Assembly (NCBI RefSeq): GCF_025137375.1 | Contig: NZ_CP073720.1 | Location: 4,054,501 to 4,118,500, forward strand | Length of the DNA stretch: 64,000 nucleotides | Direction: 5' to 3' | From: Dactylosporangium fulvum | GTDB taxonomy: Bacteria; Actinomycetota; Actinomycetes; Mycobacteriales; Micromonosporaceae | Shown here: positions 8,091-15,380 of the stretch, piece after piece | How the letters are laid out: each line of letters starts with the position of its first letter | Numbering within the stretch: position 1 is the first letter of the stretch | Program-made: the position numbers and the translations under genes | The notes under the pieces: generated by a model | What the model was told of the DNA's origin: nothing | The model's database searches: none | What the model saw: only the letters and a program-made list of their open reading frames with translations

Positions 8091-8711
8091 GTGACCGAGT
8101 CGGGCGGCCTGCGGGAGCGCAAGAAGCAGCAGACCCGTCACGCCCTGATGGTCGCGGCGCTCGAGATGGTCGCCGGGCGGGGGCTCGAGCACACGACGGT
8201 CGAGGACGTCTGCGCCACGGTCGGCGTCTCGACCCGCACCTTCTTCAACTACTTCGCGACGAAGGAGGAGCCGCTCACCGGCGATCACTTCGTGTCGCCG
8301 GGCGAGTTCGCCGAGCTGCTCGCGGCGGTGCCGGCCGGGGATCCGCCACTGGCCGCCGTGCGCGTCGCGCTGCGGCCCGCCGTCGCGCGGATGCAGGCCG
8401 ACCGTGAGCTGTGGCTGCTGCGGCTCAACGTCGTGATGGCCAACCGGCAGCTGCTGCCGTCGCTCGTCGCCGCCGGTGCCGAGGCCGAGCGCGGGATGGC
8501 GGCGGCGGTCGCGGCCCGGGTCGGAGCCTCCGCCGACGACGGTTATCCGATGCTCCTGGCTGCCGCGGTGACCGCCGCGCTCCGGGTGGCCGTGTTCCGC
8601 TGGGCGTTCGACCCCGCGGGCCGCGAGCTGGGTGAGTTCGTCGATACGGCCTTCGAGACCCTCTCCGGCGGGCTCCGGCCTGCCGCCACCACGACATCAA
8701 CAGGGCGCTGA
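8091..8711 (+). CDS. TetR/AcrR-family transcriptional regulator
   Basis: A 206-residue TetR regulator. The N-terminal helix-turn-helix is RERKKQQTRHALMVAALEMV, then TTVEDVCATVGVSTRTFFNYFATKEE, a canonical recognition helix (FFNYF). The remaining helical region is the ligand and dimer domain with no recognisable ligand motif. The GTG at 8091 gives the normal N-terminus. It is divergent from the SRPBCC gene and probably controls it and itself through the 8009-8032 palindrome. Confidence 0.9.
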   Translation: MTESGGLRERKKQQTRHALMVAALEMVAGRGLEHTTVEDVCATVGVSTRTFFNYFATKEEPLTGDHFVSPGEFAELLAAVPAGDPPLAAVRVALRPAVARMQADRELWLLRLNVVMANRQLLPSLVAAGAEAERGMAAAVAARVGASADDGYPMLLAAAVTAALRVAVFRWAFDPAGRELGEFVDTAFETLSGGLRPAATTTSTGR

Positions 8712-8719
8712 CCAGGTCT

Positions 8720-8735
8720 TCCTACAACTGTAGGA
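8720..8735. promoter_or_regulatory. 7-bp inverted repeat downstream of tetR
   Basis: TCCTACA (8720-8726) and TGTAGGA (8729-8735) form a perfect dyad around AC, 9 bp after the tetR stop and about 28 bp before the CRP-type site. It could be an operator for the GH9 promoter region. The stem is short for a terminator. Confidence 0.35.
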
Positions 8736-8762
8736 GGAAATGTGCCAAACCCCATTCCCGAT

Positions 8763-8778
8763 TGTGACCCGGATCACA
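8763..8778. promoter_or_regulatory. CRP/GlxR-type binding site upstream of GH9 gene
   Basis: TGTGA (8763-8767), six bases, TCACA (8774-8778): an exact match to both half-sites of the CRP-family consensus. It lies about 134 bp before the GH9 start codon and just before the foldable leader. CRP-family control of cellulases and other carbohydrate-degrading genes is established in actinobacteria; binding here is inferred. Confidence 0.6.
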
Positions 8779-8807
8779 TTCAGGGGTTTATGTCCTTTTC
8801 TTCCCTT

Positions 8808-8903
8808 CTTTGGATCGGTAGCTTCGCCCAAACGCGTGGCCAATCACCCGATTTCTCCCCTGGGAGTCGGGATGCCGCGCTACCTCCCTCACCCGATCCA
8901 AAG
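8808..8903 (+). ncRNA. Predicted structured 5' leader of the GH9 endoglucanase gene
   Basis: Complementary segments nest in order: CTTTGGATC (8808-8816) with GATCCAAAG (8895-8903), GGTAGC (8817-8822) with GCTACC (8879-8884), GTGGC (8836-8840) with GCCGC (8874-8878, one G-U), CCCGA (8847-8851) with TCGGG (8867-8871), and CTCC (8855-8858) with GGAG (8863-8866). The outer stem runs into the AAGGAGA ribosome site of the gene at 8912, so folding could limit translation. I could not match it to any known riboswitch. It could still be a chance fold or part of untranscribed DNA, since the transcription start is unknown. Confidence 0.5.
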
Positions 8904-8911
8904 GAGAGCTG

Positions 8912-10759
8912 GTGCGCCTGCCTGTCCTTTCGCGAAAAGCCCGATTGGCCGCCATTGCGGCGATCGTGGCGATCCCCGCGGTGGCACTGCCCATCGCCTT
9001 CGCCGGCCGTGACAGCGGCCTGCCCGGAACCGGTGGTGCCAACGACGGCAGCGCTTACGCGTTCCCGGCCACGCCGGACCAGATCCCGGACACCCCTGTC
9101 CGGGTCAACCAGGTCGGCTACCTGCCGGACGGCCCGAAGCGGGCCACGGTCATCTCCGACTCCCAACAGCCGCTGAAGTGGGAACTGAAGGACAAGGCCG
9201 GCAAGGTCGTCGCGTCCGGTGAGTCCGAGCCGCACGGCATGGACGACAGCTCGGGCCAGAACACCCACGTGGTGGACTTCAGCTCGTACCGCGGAACCGG
9301 CAACACCTACACGCTGGAGGTCGACGGCAAGGCGAGCCTGCCCTTCGACCTGGACCCGAAGGCGTACAAGCAGCTGGGCATCGACTCGCTGTCGTTCTTC
9401 TACCCGCAGCGCAGCGGCATTGAGATCTCCAACGACATCGCGCCCGGCTACGGCCGCAAGGCCGGCCACACCGCCGACACCGCCAACGGCGGCGACACGA
9501 AGGTCCCGTGCGCCCCGGGCAGCTGCGACTACACGCTCGACGTCACGGGCGGCTGGTACGACGCCGGCGACCACGGCAAGTACGTCGTCAACGGCGGCAT
9601 CTCCGTCGCCCAGCTGATGAGCAGCTACGAGCGTTCGCCGAAGGCGGCGCAGGCCCGTGCGCTGCGCATCCCCGAGACGGGCGGCGAGACCCCGGACGTG
9701 CTCGACGAGGCGCGCTGGGAACTCGACTTCCTCATGAAGATGCAGGTGCCGGACGGTGAGCAGCTCGCCGGCATGGCCCACCACAAGATCCACGACGTGG
9801 CCTGGACCGGGCTGCCGATGGATCCGGCGGCGGACACCGAGCAGCGCCAGCTGCGCCCGCCGTCGACCGCGGCGACCCTGAACCTGGCGGCGGCCGCCGC
9901 GCAGGGCGCCCGGGTCTTCGCCCAGTACGACAAGGCCTACTCCGAGAAGCTGCTCGGAGCGGCGAAGAAGGCGTACGCGGCCGCCAAGGCCAACCCGACC
10001 ATGTACGCGCCGGACTCCGACGGCGTCGGCGGCGGCGCCTACGGCGACACCAACGTCTCCGACGAGTTCTACTGGGCCGCCGCGGAGCTCTACATCACCA
10101 CGGGCGACAAGCAGTACGCCGGGGACGTGACGGACTCGACGGTGCACCAGGCCGACGTCTTCGACCGCGCCTTCGACTGGCAGAACACCGCCGCGCTCGG
10201 CCGGCTCGACCTGGCCACGATCGACAACAAGCTCCCGGACCGGGAGCGGGTGCGCGAGTCCGTCGTGGCGGGTGCCGACCGGCACCTGAAGATCGTGTCC
10301 GAGCAGGCGTACGGCCAGGCCTACGCGCCCAACGGCGGCTACGACTGGGCCTCCAACGCCCAGATGCTCAACAACCTGGCCGTCGTCGCGGCCGCGTTCG
10401 ACCTGACCGGTGAGCAGAAGTACCGCGACGGCGTGCTGTCCGGCATGGACTACCTGTTCGGCCGCAACGCGCTGAACCAGTCGTACGTCACCGGCTACGG
10501 CGAGAAGGCGTCGAAGAACCAGCACAGCCGCTGGTACGCGAACCAGCTCGACCCGAAGCTGCCGAACCCGCCGCGCGGCACCCTCGCCGGTGGACCGAAC
10601 TCGCAGCTGCAGGACGAGGTCGCGTCGGCCCAGCTGCGCGGCTGCAAGCCGCAGTTGTGCTATATCGACGACATCAAGTCGTGGTCGACGAACGAGCTGA
10701 CCATCAACTGGAACGCGGCGCTGGCCTACGTCTCGACCTTCGTGGCGGACCAGGTCTAG
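8912..10759 (+). CDS. Secreted glycoside hydrolase family 9 endoglucanase
   Basis: A 615-residue exported cellulase. The N-terminus is a signal peptide (basic start, then LAAIAAIVAIPAVALPIAFA). Residues about 58-150 form the CelD-type Ig-like domain, opening with VRVNQVGYLP, followed by the (alpha/alpha)6 GH9 catalytic domain with the nucleophile-activating motif GGWYDAGDHGKYV and a C-terminal STNELTINWNAAL carrying the acid glutamate. No carbohydrate-binding module follows, so it is a minimal GH9 enzyme of the Ig-GH9 type. It starts at GTG 8912 with AAGGAGA upstream. A CRP-type site and a foldable leader precede it, suggesting carbon-source control. Its TAG stop overlaps the stop of the convergent methyltransferase gene (CTAG). 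Confidence 0.93.
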   Translation: MRLPVLSRKARLAAIAAIVAIPAVALPIAFAGRDSGLPGTGGANDGSAYAFPATPDQIPDTPVRVNQVGYLPDGPKRATVISDSQQPLKWELKDKAGKVVASGESEPHGMDDSSGQNTHVVDFSSYRGTGNTYTLEVDGKASLPFDLDPKAYKQLGIDSLSFFYPQRSGIEISNDIAPGYGRKAGHTADTANGGDTKVPCAPGSCDYTLDVTGGWYDAGDHGKYVVNGGISVAQLMSSYERSPKAAQARALRIPETGGETPDVLDEARWELDFLMKMQVPDGEQLAGMAHHKIHDVAWTGLPMDPAADTEQRQLRPPSTAATLNLAAAAAQGARVFAQYDKAYSEKLLGAAKKAYAAAKANPTMYAPDSDGVGGGAYGDTNVSDEFYWAAAELYITTGDKQYAGDVTDSTVHQADVFDRAFDWQNTAALGRLDLATIDNKLPDRERVRESVVAGADRHLKIVSEQAYGQAYAPNGGYDWASNAQMLNNLAVVAAAFDLTGEQKYRDGVLSGMDYLFGRNALNQSYVTGYGEKASKNQHSRWYANQLDPKLPNPPRGTLAGGPNSQLQDEVASAQLRGCKPQLCYIDDIKSWSTNELTINWNAALAYVSTFVADQV

Positions 10760-11709
10760 TCCGGTTCGGAACCTGACGAGTGGGGCGGCCATCGGTCGCC
10801 CCACTCGGCGTCTCTGGCCGCCTTGTACCGCGACCCCTCCCGCTTGGACACCAGCACCGGCCCGACGACGGTGTCCTCCCGGCACACCTGCATCGTGACG
10901 AGTCCCTTACGGAACGTGGGATGCCGCACGATCCGGCCCTCCGTCCCGCTCGGCGTGCGGGTCGCGGCGACGAACGAGAACTTCTCGTCCTCGTGGCCCA
11001 GCTGCGCGTCCTTCAGCCGCCGGTGCAGCGCCGAGCGGTTGACCCGGGCCGAGAAGTGACACCAGTCCCGGCCCCGCATGCCGCAGGCGAGCTGGTGCGG
11101 GCAGGGCGCCGCGACCGTCCACCCCGCCGCGAGGAGCTGGTCCCGCACCGTGAGGATCCGGCGGTACCCCTGGGGAGTCCCCGGCTCGACGACGACCAAG
11201 GCCTGCCGTGCCGCCCCGGCGGCCAGCCCGACGAGCGAGCGCTGGTCCTCCTCCGTCAGCTCCGTCAGCACGTACGACACCGTCACGAGATCGGCCTCGT
11301 CCGGCGCTTCGTCACCGAGCCGCCACTGCCGCCAGTCCGCCTCCAGGCGGCCCTTCGCGATCCGCTGACCGAGCTTCAGCGCCTCCGGCACCTGGTCGAG
11401 GATCGTCGTGCCGACGGTGCCGAAGACGTCCGCCACCGCCCAGGCCGCCGCGCCTGTGCCGCCACCGAGGTCGAGCAGGCTCCGCGGCCCGATCGGCGGC
11501 AGGTGCCGCAGCGCGGCGGTGACGGCGGCATGGGTCGCGGGCATCCGGTACGCCGCGTAGGCCGTCGCATCCACCATGTTCCGCAGCAGCGGCTCCTCGG
11601 CCGGGCGCCCGCCGCGGTAGTCGGCGATGAGCCGCCGCACCGAGTCCGCCAGCCGCGCGGGCGGCACGTCCGCCAGGACCGCGTCGAGGGCGGTGCGCAG
11701 GTCAGACAC
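10756..11709 (-). CDS. Rsm22-like small-subunit rRNA methyltransferase
   Basis: A 317-residue SAM-dependent methyltransferase of the Rsm22 family. The SAM pocket is SLLDLGGGTGAAAWA near residue 85, with a motif-IV-like LVTVSYVLTEL. It is followed by the family's cysteine cluster PCPHQLACGMRGRDWCHF, known to bind an iron-sulphur cluster in homologues, and a C-terminal KREGSRYKAARDAEWGDRWP tail. The role in small-ribosomal-subunit modification or assembly is inferred from mitochondrial relatives. I chose the GTG at 11709 (VSDLRTAL). It overlaps by 8 bp the small minus-strand frame upstream, and its stop overlaps that of the convergent GH9 gene. Confidence 0.83.
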   Translation of the reverse strand: MSDLRTALDAVLADVPPARLADSVRRLIADYRGGRPAEEPLLRNMVDATAYAAYRMPATHAAVTAALRHLPPIGPRSLLDLGGGTGAAAWAVADVFGTVGTTILDQVPEALKLGQRIAKGRLEADWRQWRLGDEAPDEADLVTVSYVLTELTEEDQRSLVGLAAGAARQALVVVEPGTPQGYRRILTVRDQLLAAGWTVAAPCPHQLACGMRGRDWCHFSARVNRSALHRRLKDAQLGHEDEKFSFVAATRTPSGTEGRIVRHPTFRKGLVTMQVCREDTVVGPVLVSKREGSRYKAARDAEWGDRWPPHSSGSEPD

Positions 11710-11833
11710 GACGACGCCACCACCAGCGCTGGACGAGCAGGGTGCGGACACCCGCGAAGAAGCCGACGACCCAGGAGAGCGCGTCAGGCTTCTCCGTCAG
11801 CTCGAGCGGGCTGATGACCCTCAGATGCAGCAC
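11702..11833 (-). pseudogene. 43-aa remnant, possibly joined ends of a DUF389 protein
   Basis: A short frame, GTG at 11833, overlapping the start of the Rsm22-like gene by 8 bp. It opens LHLRVISPLELTE, which closely resembles the N-terminus of actinobacterial DUF389 membrane proteins. It then passes straight to a hydrophobic segment (LSWVVGFFAGVRTLL) and an arginine-rich tail (RWWWRRRV) like a membrane-protein C-terminus. This suggests a gene that lost its middle. It could instead be a genuine small membrane protein. The family link is from memory and not verified. Confidence 0.35.
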
Positions 11834-11908
11834 GGCTCCATTTTTGTCGTACCGGGTCGCTAGGCTGACGCCGCCCCTCGACCCCCTCACCTGGAAGGCA
11901 CTTCATCG

Positions 11909-13327
11909 ATGGCCCAGACGACCTATCTCGAGCTGTCCGAGGACACCGGCACCGCGCACAAGTTCTACGAGGTCACCGTCGACGGCACCGAGATGACGGT
12001 CCGATACGGGCGGATCGGCGACACCGGCCAGGTCAAGAAGACCACCTACAACGACTCCTCGAAGGCGCAGACGGAGGCGGCGAAGAAGATCGGGGAGAAG
12101 GTCCGCAAGGGCTACGCGCCCGCCGTGCCCGGCCAGCGGGCGCCGCGCTCGGTGACCCGGCGGCAGATCGTCAGCCAGCAGTCGACGGCCAAGACGGCGC
12201 CGGTGCTGTGGAAATACCGGTCGGGCGCTCCCGCCTTCGGCATCTTCATCGACGACGACGTGTGCATGGTCGGCAACGAGAAGGGCACGATCACCGTGCT
12301 GCGCCACGACGCCACGGTCGAGCGGCAGTTCCAGCTGCCCGACGGGGTCAAGTGCATCGTCGCCGACGACGCGTGGATCTACGCCGGCTGCGACGACGGC
12401 AACGTCTACGACCTGTCCGGCAAGGTGCCGCGGCTGGCCTACGCGATCGCCCCCGACATCGACATCTACTGGCTCGACATCCACGACGGCATCCTCGGCG
12501 TCTCCGACGACAAGGGCGGCGTCTGCGCCATCGACCACGAGGACGAGTTCCTGTGGCGCAAGAAGAGCAAGGGCGCCAGCGGCTGGATGGTCCGCTGCGA
12601 CGCCAACGCGGTGCACCACGGCCACAGCAAGGGCGTCACCAGCTATGACTGGCGCACCGGCGCCGAGCGGTGGTATCAGTCGACCCAGGGCGCGGTTCTG
12701 TTCGGCTGGCAGGAGGGCAACATGCTCTACGCCGGCATGTCGTCCAACTCGGTGCTGTCCTTCGGCAAGGACGGTTCGACGGGCGTGACCTACCGCTGCG
12801 ACAACACCATCTTCTCCAACGCGACCTCGCCCGACGGCCGCTACGTCTTCGCCGGCGACTACCGCTCGTCGGTCTACTGCTTCGACGCCGCGGGCAACCG
12901 GCTGTGGAAGCTCGGCACCGGTTGCGGCAGTGCCTACTCGATGCAGTACCACAACGAGAAGCTCTACATCGTCACCACCGACGGGTCGCTGGCCTGCATC
13001 GACGCCAGCGAGAGCGCGGTGCGGGCGGCCGAGCAGGGCGTCGTGCCGGAATACGTCGACGTGAAGGCGCCGAGGATGGACGCCGTCGCCCCGTCCACGA
13101 CGGTCGAGGTCATCTCCGACCCGGCCGACGGTGTCATCGTCGAGTGCGTCGAGCAGGGCGGCCGGCTGCGGATCCGCGTCGTCAGCCCCGGCTACCACAA
13201 CGACTGGCAGGTCCAGTTCCCGAAGGGCATCCGCGAGCCCAGCGCCCGCTACGTCGTGACCGGCATCCGCGAGGCCACCCGCGGCGGCTTCTACCGCACG
13301 CACGGCGAGATCCGCCGCCTGGTCTGA
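11909..13327 (+). CDS. WGR-domain protein with beta-propeller
   Basis: A 472-residue cytoplasmic-looking protein. Residues about 1-70 are a WGR domain (opening YLELSEDTGTAHKFYEV, core VRYGRIGDTGQ, then the AQTEAAKKIGEKVRKGY helix). WGR domains occur in PARPs and bind nucleic acid or mediate activation. After a linker, residues about 95-370 form repeated WD/PQQ-like blades (PAFGIFIDDDVCMVGNEKGT, WIYAGCDDGNVYDLSG, YVFAGDYRSSVYCFD), most likely a seven-bladed propeller. A C-terminal beta domain follows. No catalytic residues are evident, so a sensor or scaffold role is inferred. Ribosome site GGAAGG precedes ATG 11909. It has no functionally linked neighbour. Confidence 0.8.
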   Translation: MAQTTYLELSEDTGTAHKFYEVTVDGTEMTVRYGRIGDTGQVKKTTYNDSSKAQTEAAKKIGEKVRKGYAPAVPGQRAPRSVTRRQIVSQQSTAKTAPVLWKYRSGAPAFGIFIDDDVCMVGNEKGTITVLRHDATVERQFQLPDGVKCIVADDAWIYAGCDDGNVYDLSGKVPRLAYAIAPDIDIYWLDIHDGILGVSDDKGGVCAIDHEDEFLWRKKSKGASGWMVRCDANAVHHGHSKGVTSYDWRTGAERWYQSTQGAVLFGWQEGNMLYAGMSSNSVLSFGKDGSTGVTYRCDNTIFSNATSPDGRYVFAGDYRSSVYCFDAAGNRLWKLGTGCGSAYSMQYHNEKLYIVTTDGSLACIDASESAVRAAEQGVVPEYVDVKAPRMDAVAPSTTVEVISDPADGVIVECVEQGGRLRIRVVSPGYHNDWQVQFPKGIREPSARYVVTGIREATRGGFYRTHGEIRRLV

Positions 13328-13517
13328 CCGCTCGCCATCCCTGCCACCGTCCACCGGTCGCGCCGACAGGTTGAGCGCGGCCGGGTGGTGCGGCTGCGGT
13401 TCGTAGATCAAGGGAACTTCGGGCTGCCTGGACAGCCAGATGTTTCCGATGATCAAGCAACCCGGGTCAGGCCGGGCGCGGGCCGTGCTGGTGCTCGCGA
13501 ACCGGGGCAGGTGCCGG

Positions 13518-13919
13518 TCAGCCGGTCGGCTCCCACGGCGGCGGGCCCTCGAAGCGGAGCATGGAGACGTCGAACAGCACCGCTGCCTCGACGCCGATGG
13601 CCGGGCCGCCCAACTTGGCCATCCAGGTCAGGAACGGTCCCGGCTCGGGGCCGCCGGCGCCGGGCCCCTTCGTGTATTCCGCATGCGCTGCCAGCGAGCG
13701 GATGCCCGCCTGCAGCGGCTCGCCGGTGACGTCCACGCCGTGGGTCGACCGGTCGGCACCGGCGAAGCAGACGAACCGCACGCCGTTCCACGACTCCAGG
13801 CCCTCGTCGGCCGGCTCCGGGAAGATCCAGCGGTTGCCGGCGTCACGCGCGGCGTCCAGGTCGTCTGGGTGGGCGGCCACCGCGAGGCAGCGGTTCCAGC
13901 CCTCGGGCAGCACCTGCAT
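13518..13919 (-). pseudogene. PIG-L family deacetylase with large internal deletion
   Basis: A 133-residue frame. The start MQVLPEGWNRCLAVAAHPDD is the typical N-terminus of actinobacterial LmbE/PIG-L N-acetylglucosaminyl deacetylases, including the metal motif AHPDD. Immediately after it comes LDAARDAGNRWIFPEPADEG, which in full-length relatives lies about 130 residues further on, and then the normal C-terminus (GVDVT, AHAEYTKG, AVLFDVS). The central Rossmann-like core and the distal HxxH metal site are therefore missing, and activity is not expected. The frame stays open, so a small protein could still be made. It is divergent from the alpha/beta hydrolase gene with a 40-bp gap. Confidence 0.65.
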
Positions 13920-13959
13920 CGGTGCGGTTACGTTCCCACGCTACGGGATACTCGGGCGT

Positions 13960-14853
13960 ATGGAACCCTCCCGGCTGCACCCGCAGGCCCGCGCCGCCCT
14001 CGGTGTTCAGAAGCGCGAGCCGCTGGCGCTCGACAACCTCGCCGCCGTCCGCCGCAGCATGGTCGACGCGGTCCCCGACGAAGTCGGTCCCGGGCGGGAG
14101 ATCAGCAGTGTGACCGACGTCGACGCGGGCGGTGTTCCGGCACGCCTGTTCCGCGACGGTACGGCCGGCGCCCGGCCCGTCCTGCTCTACGCCCACGGCG
14201 GCGGCTGGGTGCTCGGTGACCTCGACACGCACGACGGATTCTGCCGGGAACTCGCCGCGCAGACCGGCTGGGCGGTCCTCGCGGTCGACTACCGCCGCGC
14301 GCCCGAGCACCCGTTCCCGGCGGCGCTCGACGACCTGGCCAAGGCCCTCGACTGGGTGCACACCCACCCCGACGGCCTGGACCCGTCCCGCGTCGGCGTC
14401 GCCGGTGACTCGGCCGGCGGCCACCTCGCGGCCGTCACCGCCCGCCGCGCCCGCGACGCCGGCCGGCCCCTCGTCGCGCAGGTCCTCATCTGCCCGGTCA
14501 TCGACCCGGCCATGGCCTACCCGGACCTCGACGGCTACGGCCTGCACCGCGACGAGATGCGGTTCTTCTGGGACGCCTACGCGCCGCCCGGCACCGACCG
14601 GGCCACCCCCGACCTCGACCCGCTCCGCGCCGACCTCACCGGCCTGCCGCCCGCCGTCGTCATCACCGCGGAGCTCGACGTGCTGTGCCCGGAGGGCGAG
14701 CGGTATGCGGCGGCGCTGATGAACGCGGGCGTGCCCGTCGTGTCCACACGGTTTCAGGGCATGGTGCACAACTTCCCGCGCAAGCTCGCCCGCTTCGACG
14801 CCGCACCGGTCGCCGTCGCCCAGATCGCCGCCGCCCTGCGCCGCTGGTCCTGA
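13960..14853 (+). CDS. Alpha/beta hydrolase, hormone-sensitive-lipase group
   Basis: A 297-residue esterase or lipase of the bacterial HSL (family IV) group. The oxyanion-hole motif HGGGWVLGD is near residue 73, the nucleophile elbow GDSAGGHLAA near 148, an acid in ELDVLCPEGE near 243, and the catalytic histidine in GMVHNF near 270. No signal peptide, so it is intracellular. It probably hydrolyses short acyl esters; the physiological substrate is unknown. The ATG at 13960 gives the typical N-terminus (LHPQARAAL). It is divergent from the truncated deacetylase. Confidence 0.9.
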   Translation: MEPSRLHPQARAALGVQKREPLALDNLAAVRRSMVDAVPDEVGPGREISSVTDVDAGGVPARLFRDGTAGARPVLLYAHGGGWVLGDLDTHDGFCRELAAQTGWAVLAVDYRRAPEHPFPAALDDLAKALDWVHTHPDGLDPSRVGVAGDSAGGHLAAVTARRARDAGRPLVAQVLICPVIDPAMAYPDLDGYGLHRDEMRFFWDAYAPPGTDRATPDLDPLRADLTGLPPAVVITAELDVLCPEGERYAAALMNAGVPVVSTRFQGMVHNFPRKLARFDAAPVAVAQIAAALRRWS

Positions 14854-14921
14854 CGTCTGCCGCTACCCGGCCAGGTGCCGGGCCGCGCGGTAGCCGTCAC
14901 CGGCCCGGGCCGTGTCAGGGG

Positions 14922-15236
14922 TCAGCCGACGTCCGACGGATCCGGGCCGAACCGCCACGCTGCGTGACCGCCGGGGGAGAGCACGAGCGTGTGCAGGAAG
15001 ACCGGCTCCTCGCCCTCGGCGGTCAGCAGCCATTCTTGTGGCGGGTGCTCCGCCGCGAGGGTGTTGTCGTCCAGATGGAGCCGGCCGTCCACGGTGGACG
15101 GTCGCAGGAACGCCTCCAGGAGCGGGAAGCCGGGGCCCGGCTCCCAGCTGCCGTGCACCCACGGGAAGTCGCCGCCGGTCCAGGTGAGGGTGACCACGTG
15201 CCGGCCGGCGAGCTCCAGGCGCTCCCGGTGTGACAT
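14922..15236 (-). CDS. Hypothetical protein, 104 aa
   Basis: A 104-residue soluble, acidic protein rich in beta-strand pattern (VVTLTWTGGDFPWVHGSWEP, then LHLDDNTLAAE and PVFLHTLVLSPGG). I do not recognise a family. It begins with ATG 15236, ends just after the alpha/beta hydrolase on the opposite strand, and lies 113 bp left of the TnpB element. The compact, well-formed sequence and normal start make it a plausible real gene. Confidence 0.55.
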   Translation of the reverse strand: MSHRERLELAGRHVVTLTWTGGDFPWVHGSWEPGPGFPLLEAFLRPSTVDGRLHLDDNTLAAEHPPQEWLLTAEGEEPVFLHTLVLSPGGHAAWRFGPDPSDVG

Positions 15237-15349
15237 GGCCGCAAGTATGCGGGGTCAGGGGTCGCCGGACAACGAAGAGGTGAGGTGGCGACTGCCGCCG
15301 GCCCGGGTGGATCGTCGGGGATCGAGGCGTTGCGGGCGGTGCGATCTCT

Positions 15350-15380
15350 CTAGTGCTGTGACCACAAACGTTGACCGGGT
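15350..15380. repeat. Left terminal inverted repeat of the TnpB element
   Basis: A 31-bp end starting CTAGTGCTGTGACCAC. It matches the reverse complement of the right end at 26 of 31 positions. The tnpB stop codon TAG is read from within its first bases. Confidence 0.7.

Noticed and set aside
8740..9012. Small frame with GGAGG then ATG upstream of the GH9 gene
   Set aside because: The product has no protein-like pattern and runs into the GH9 signal peptide in another frame; the region fits a leader better.
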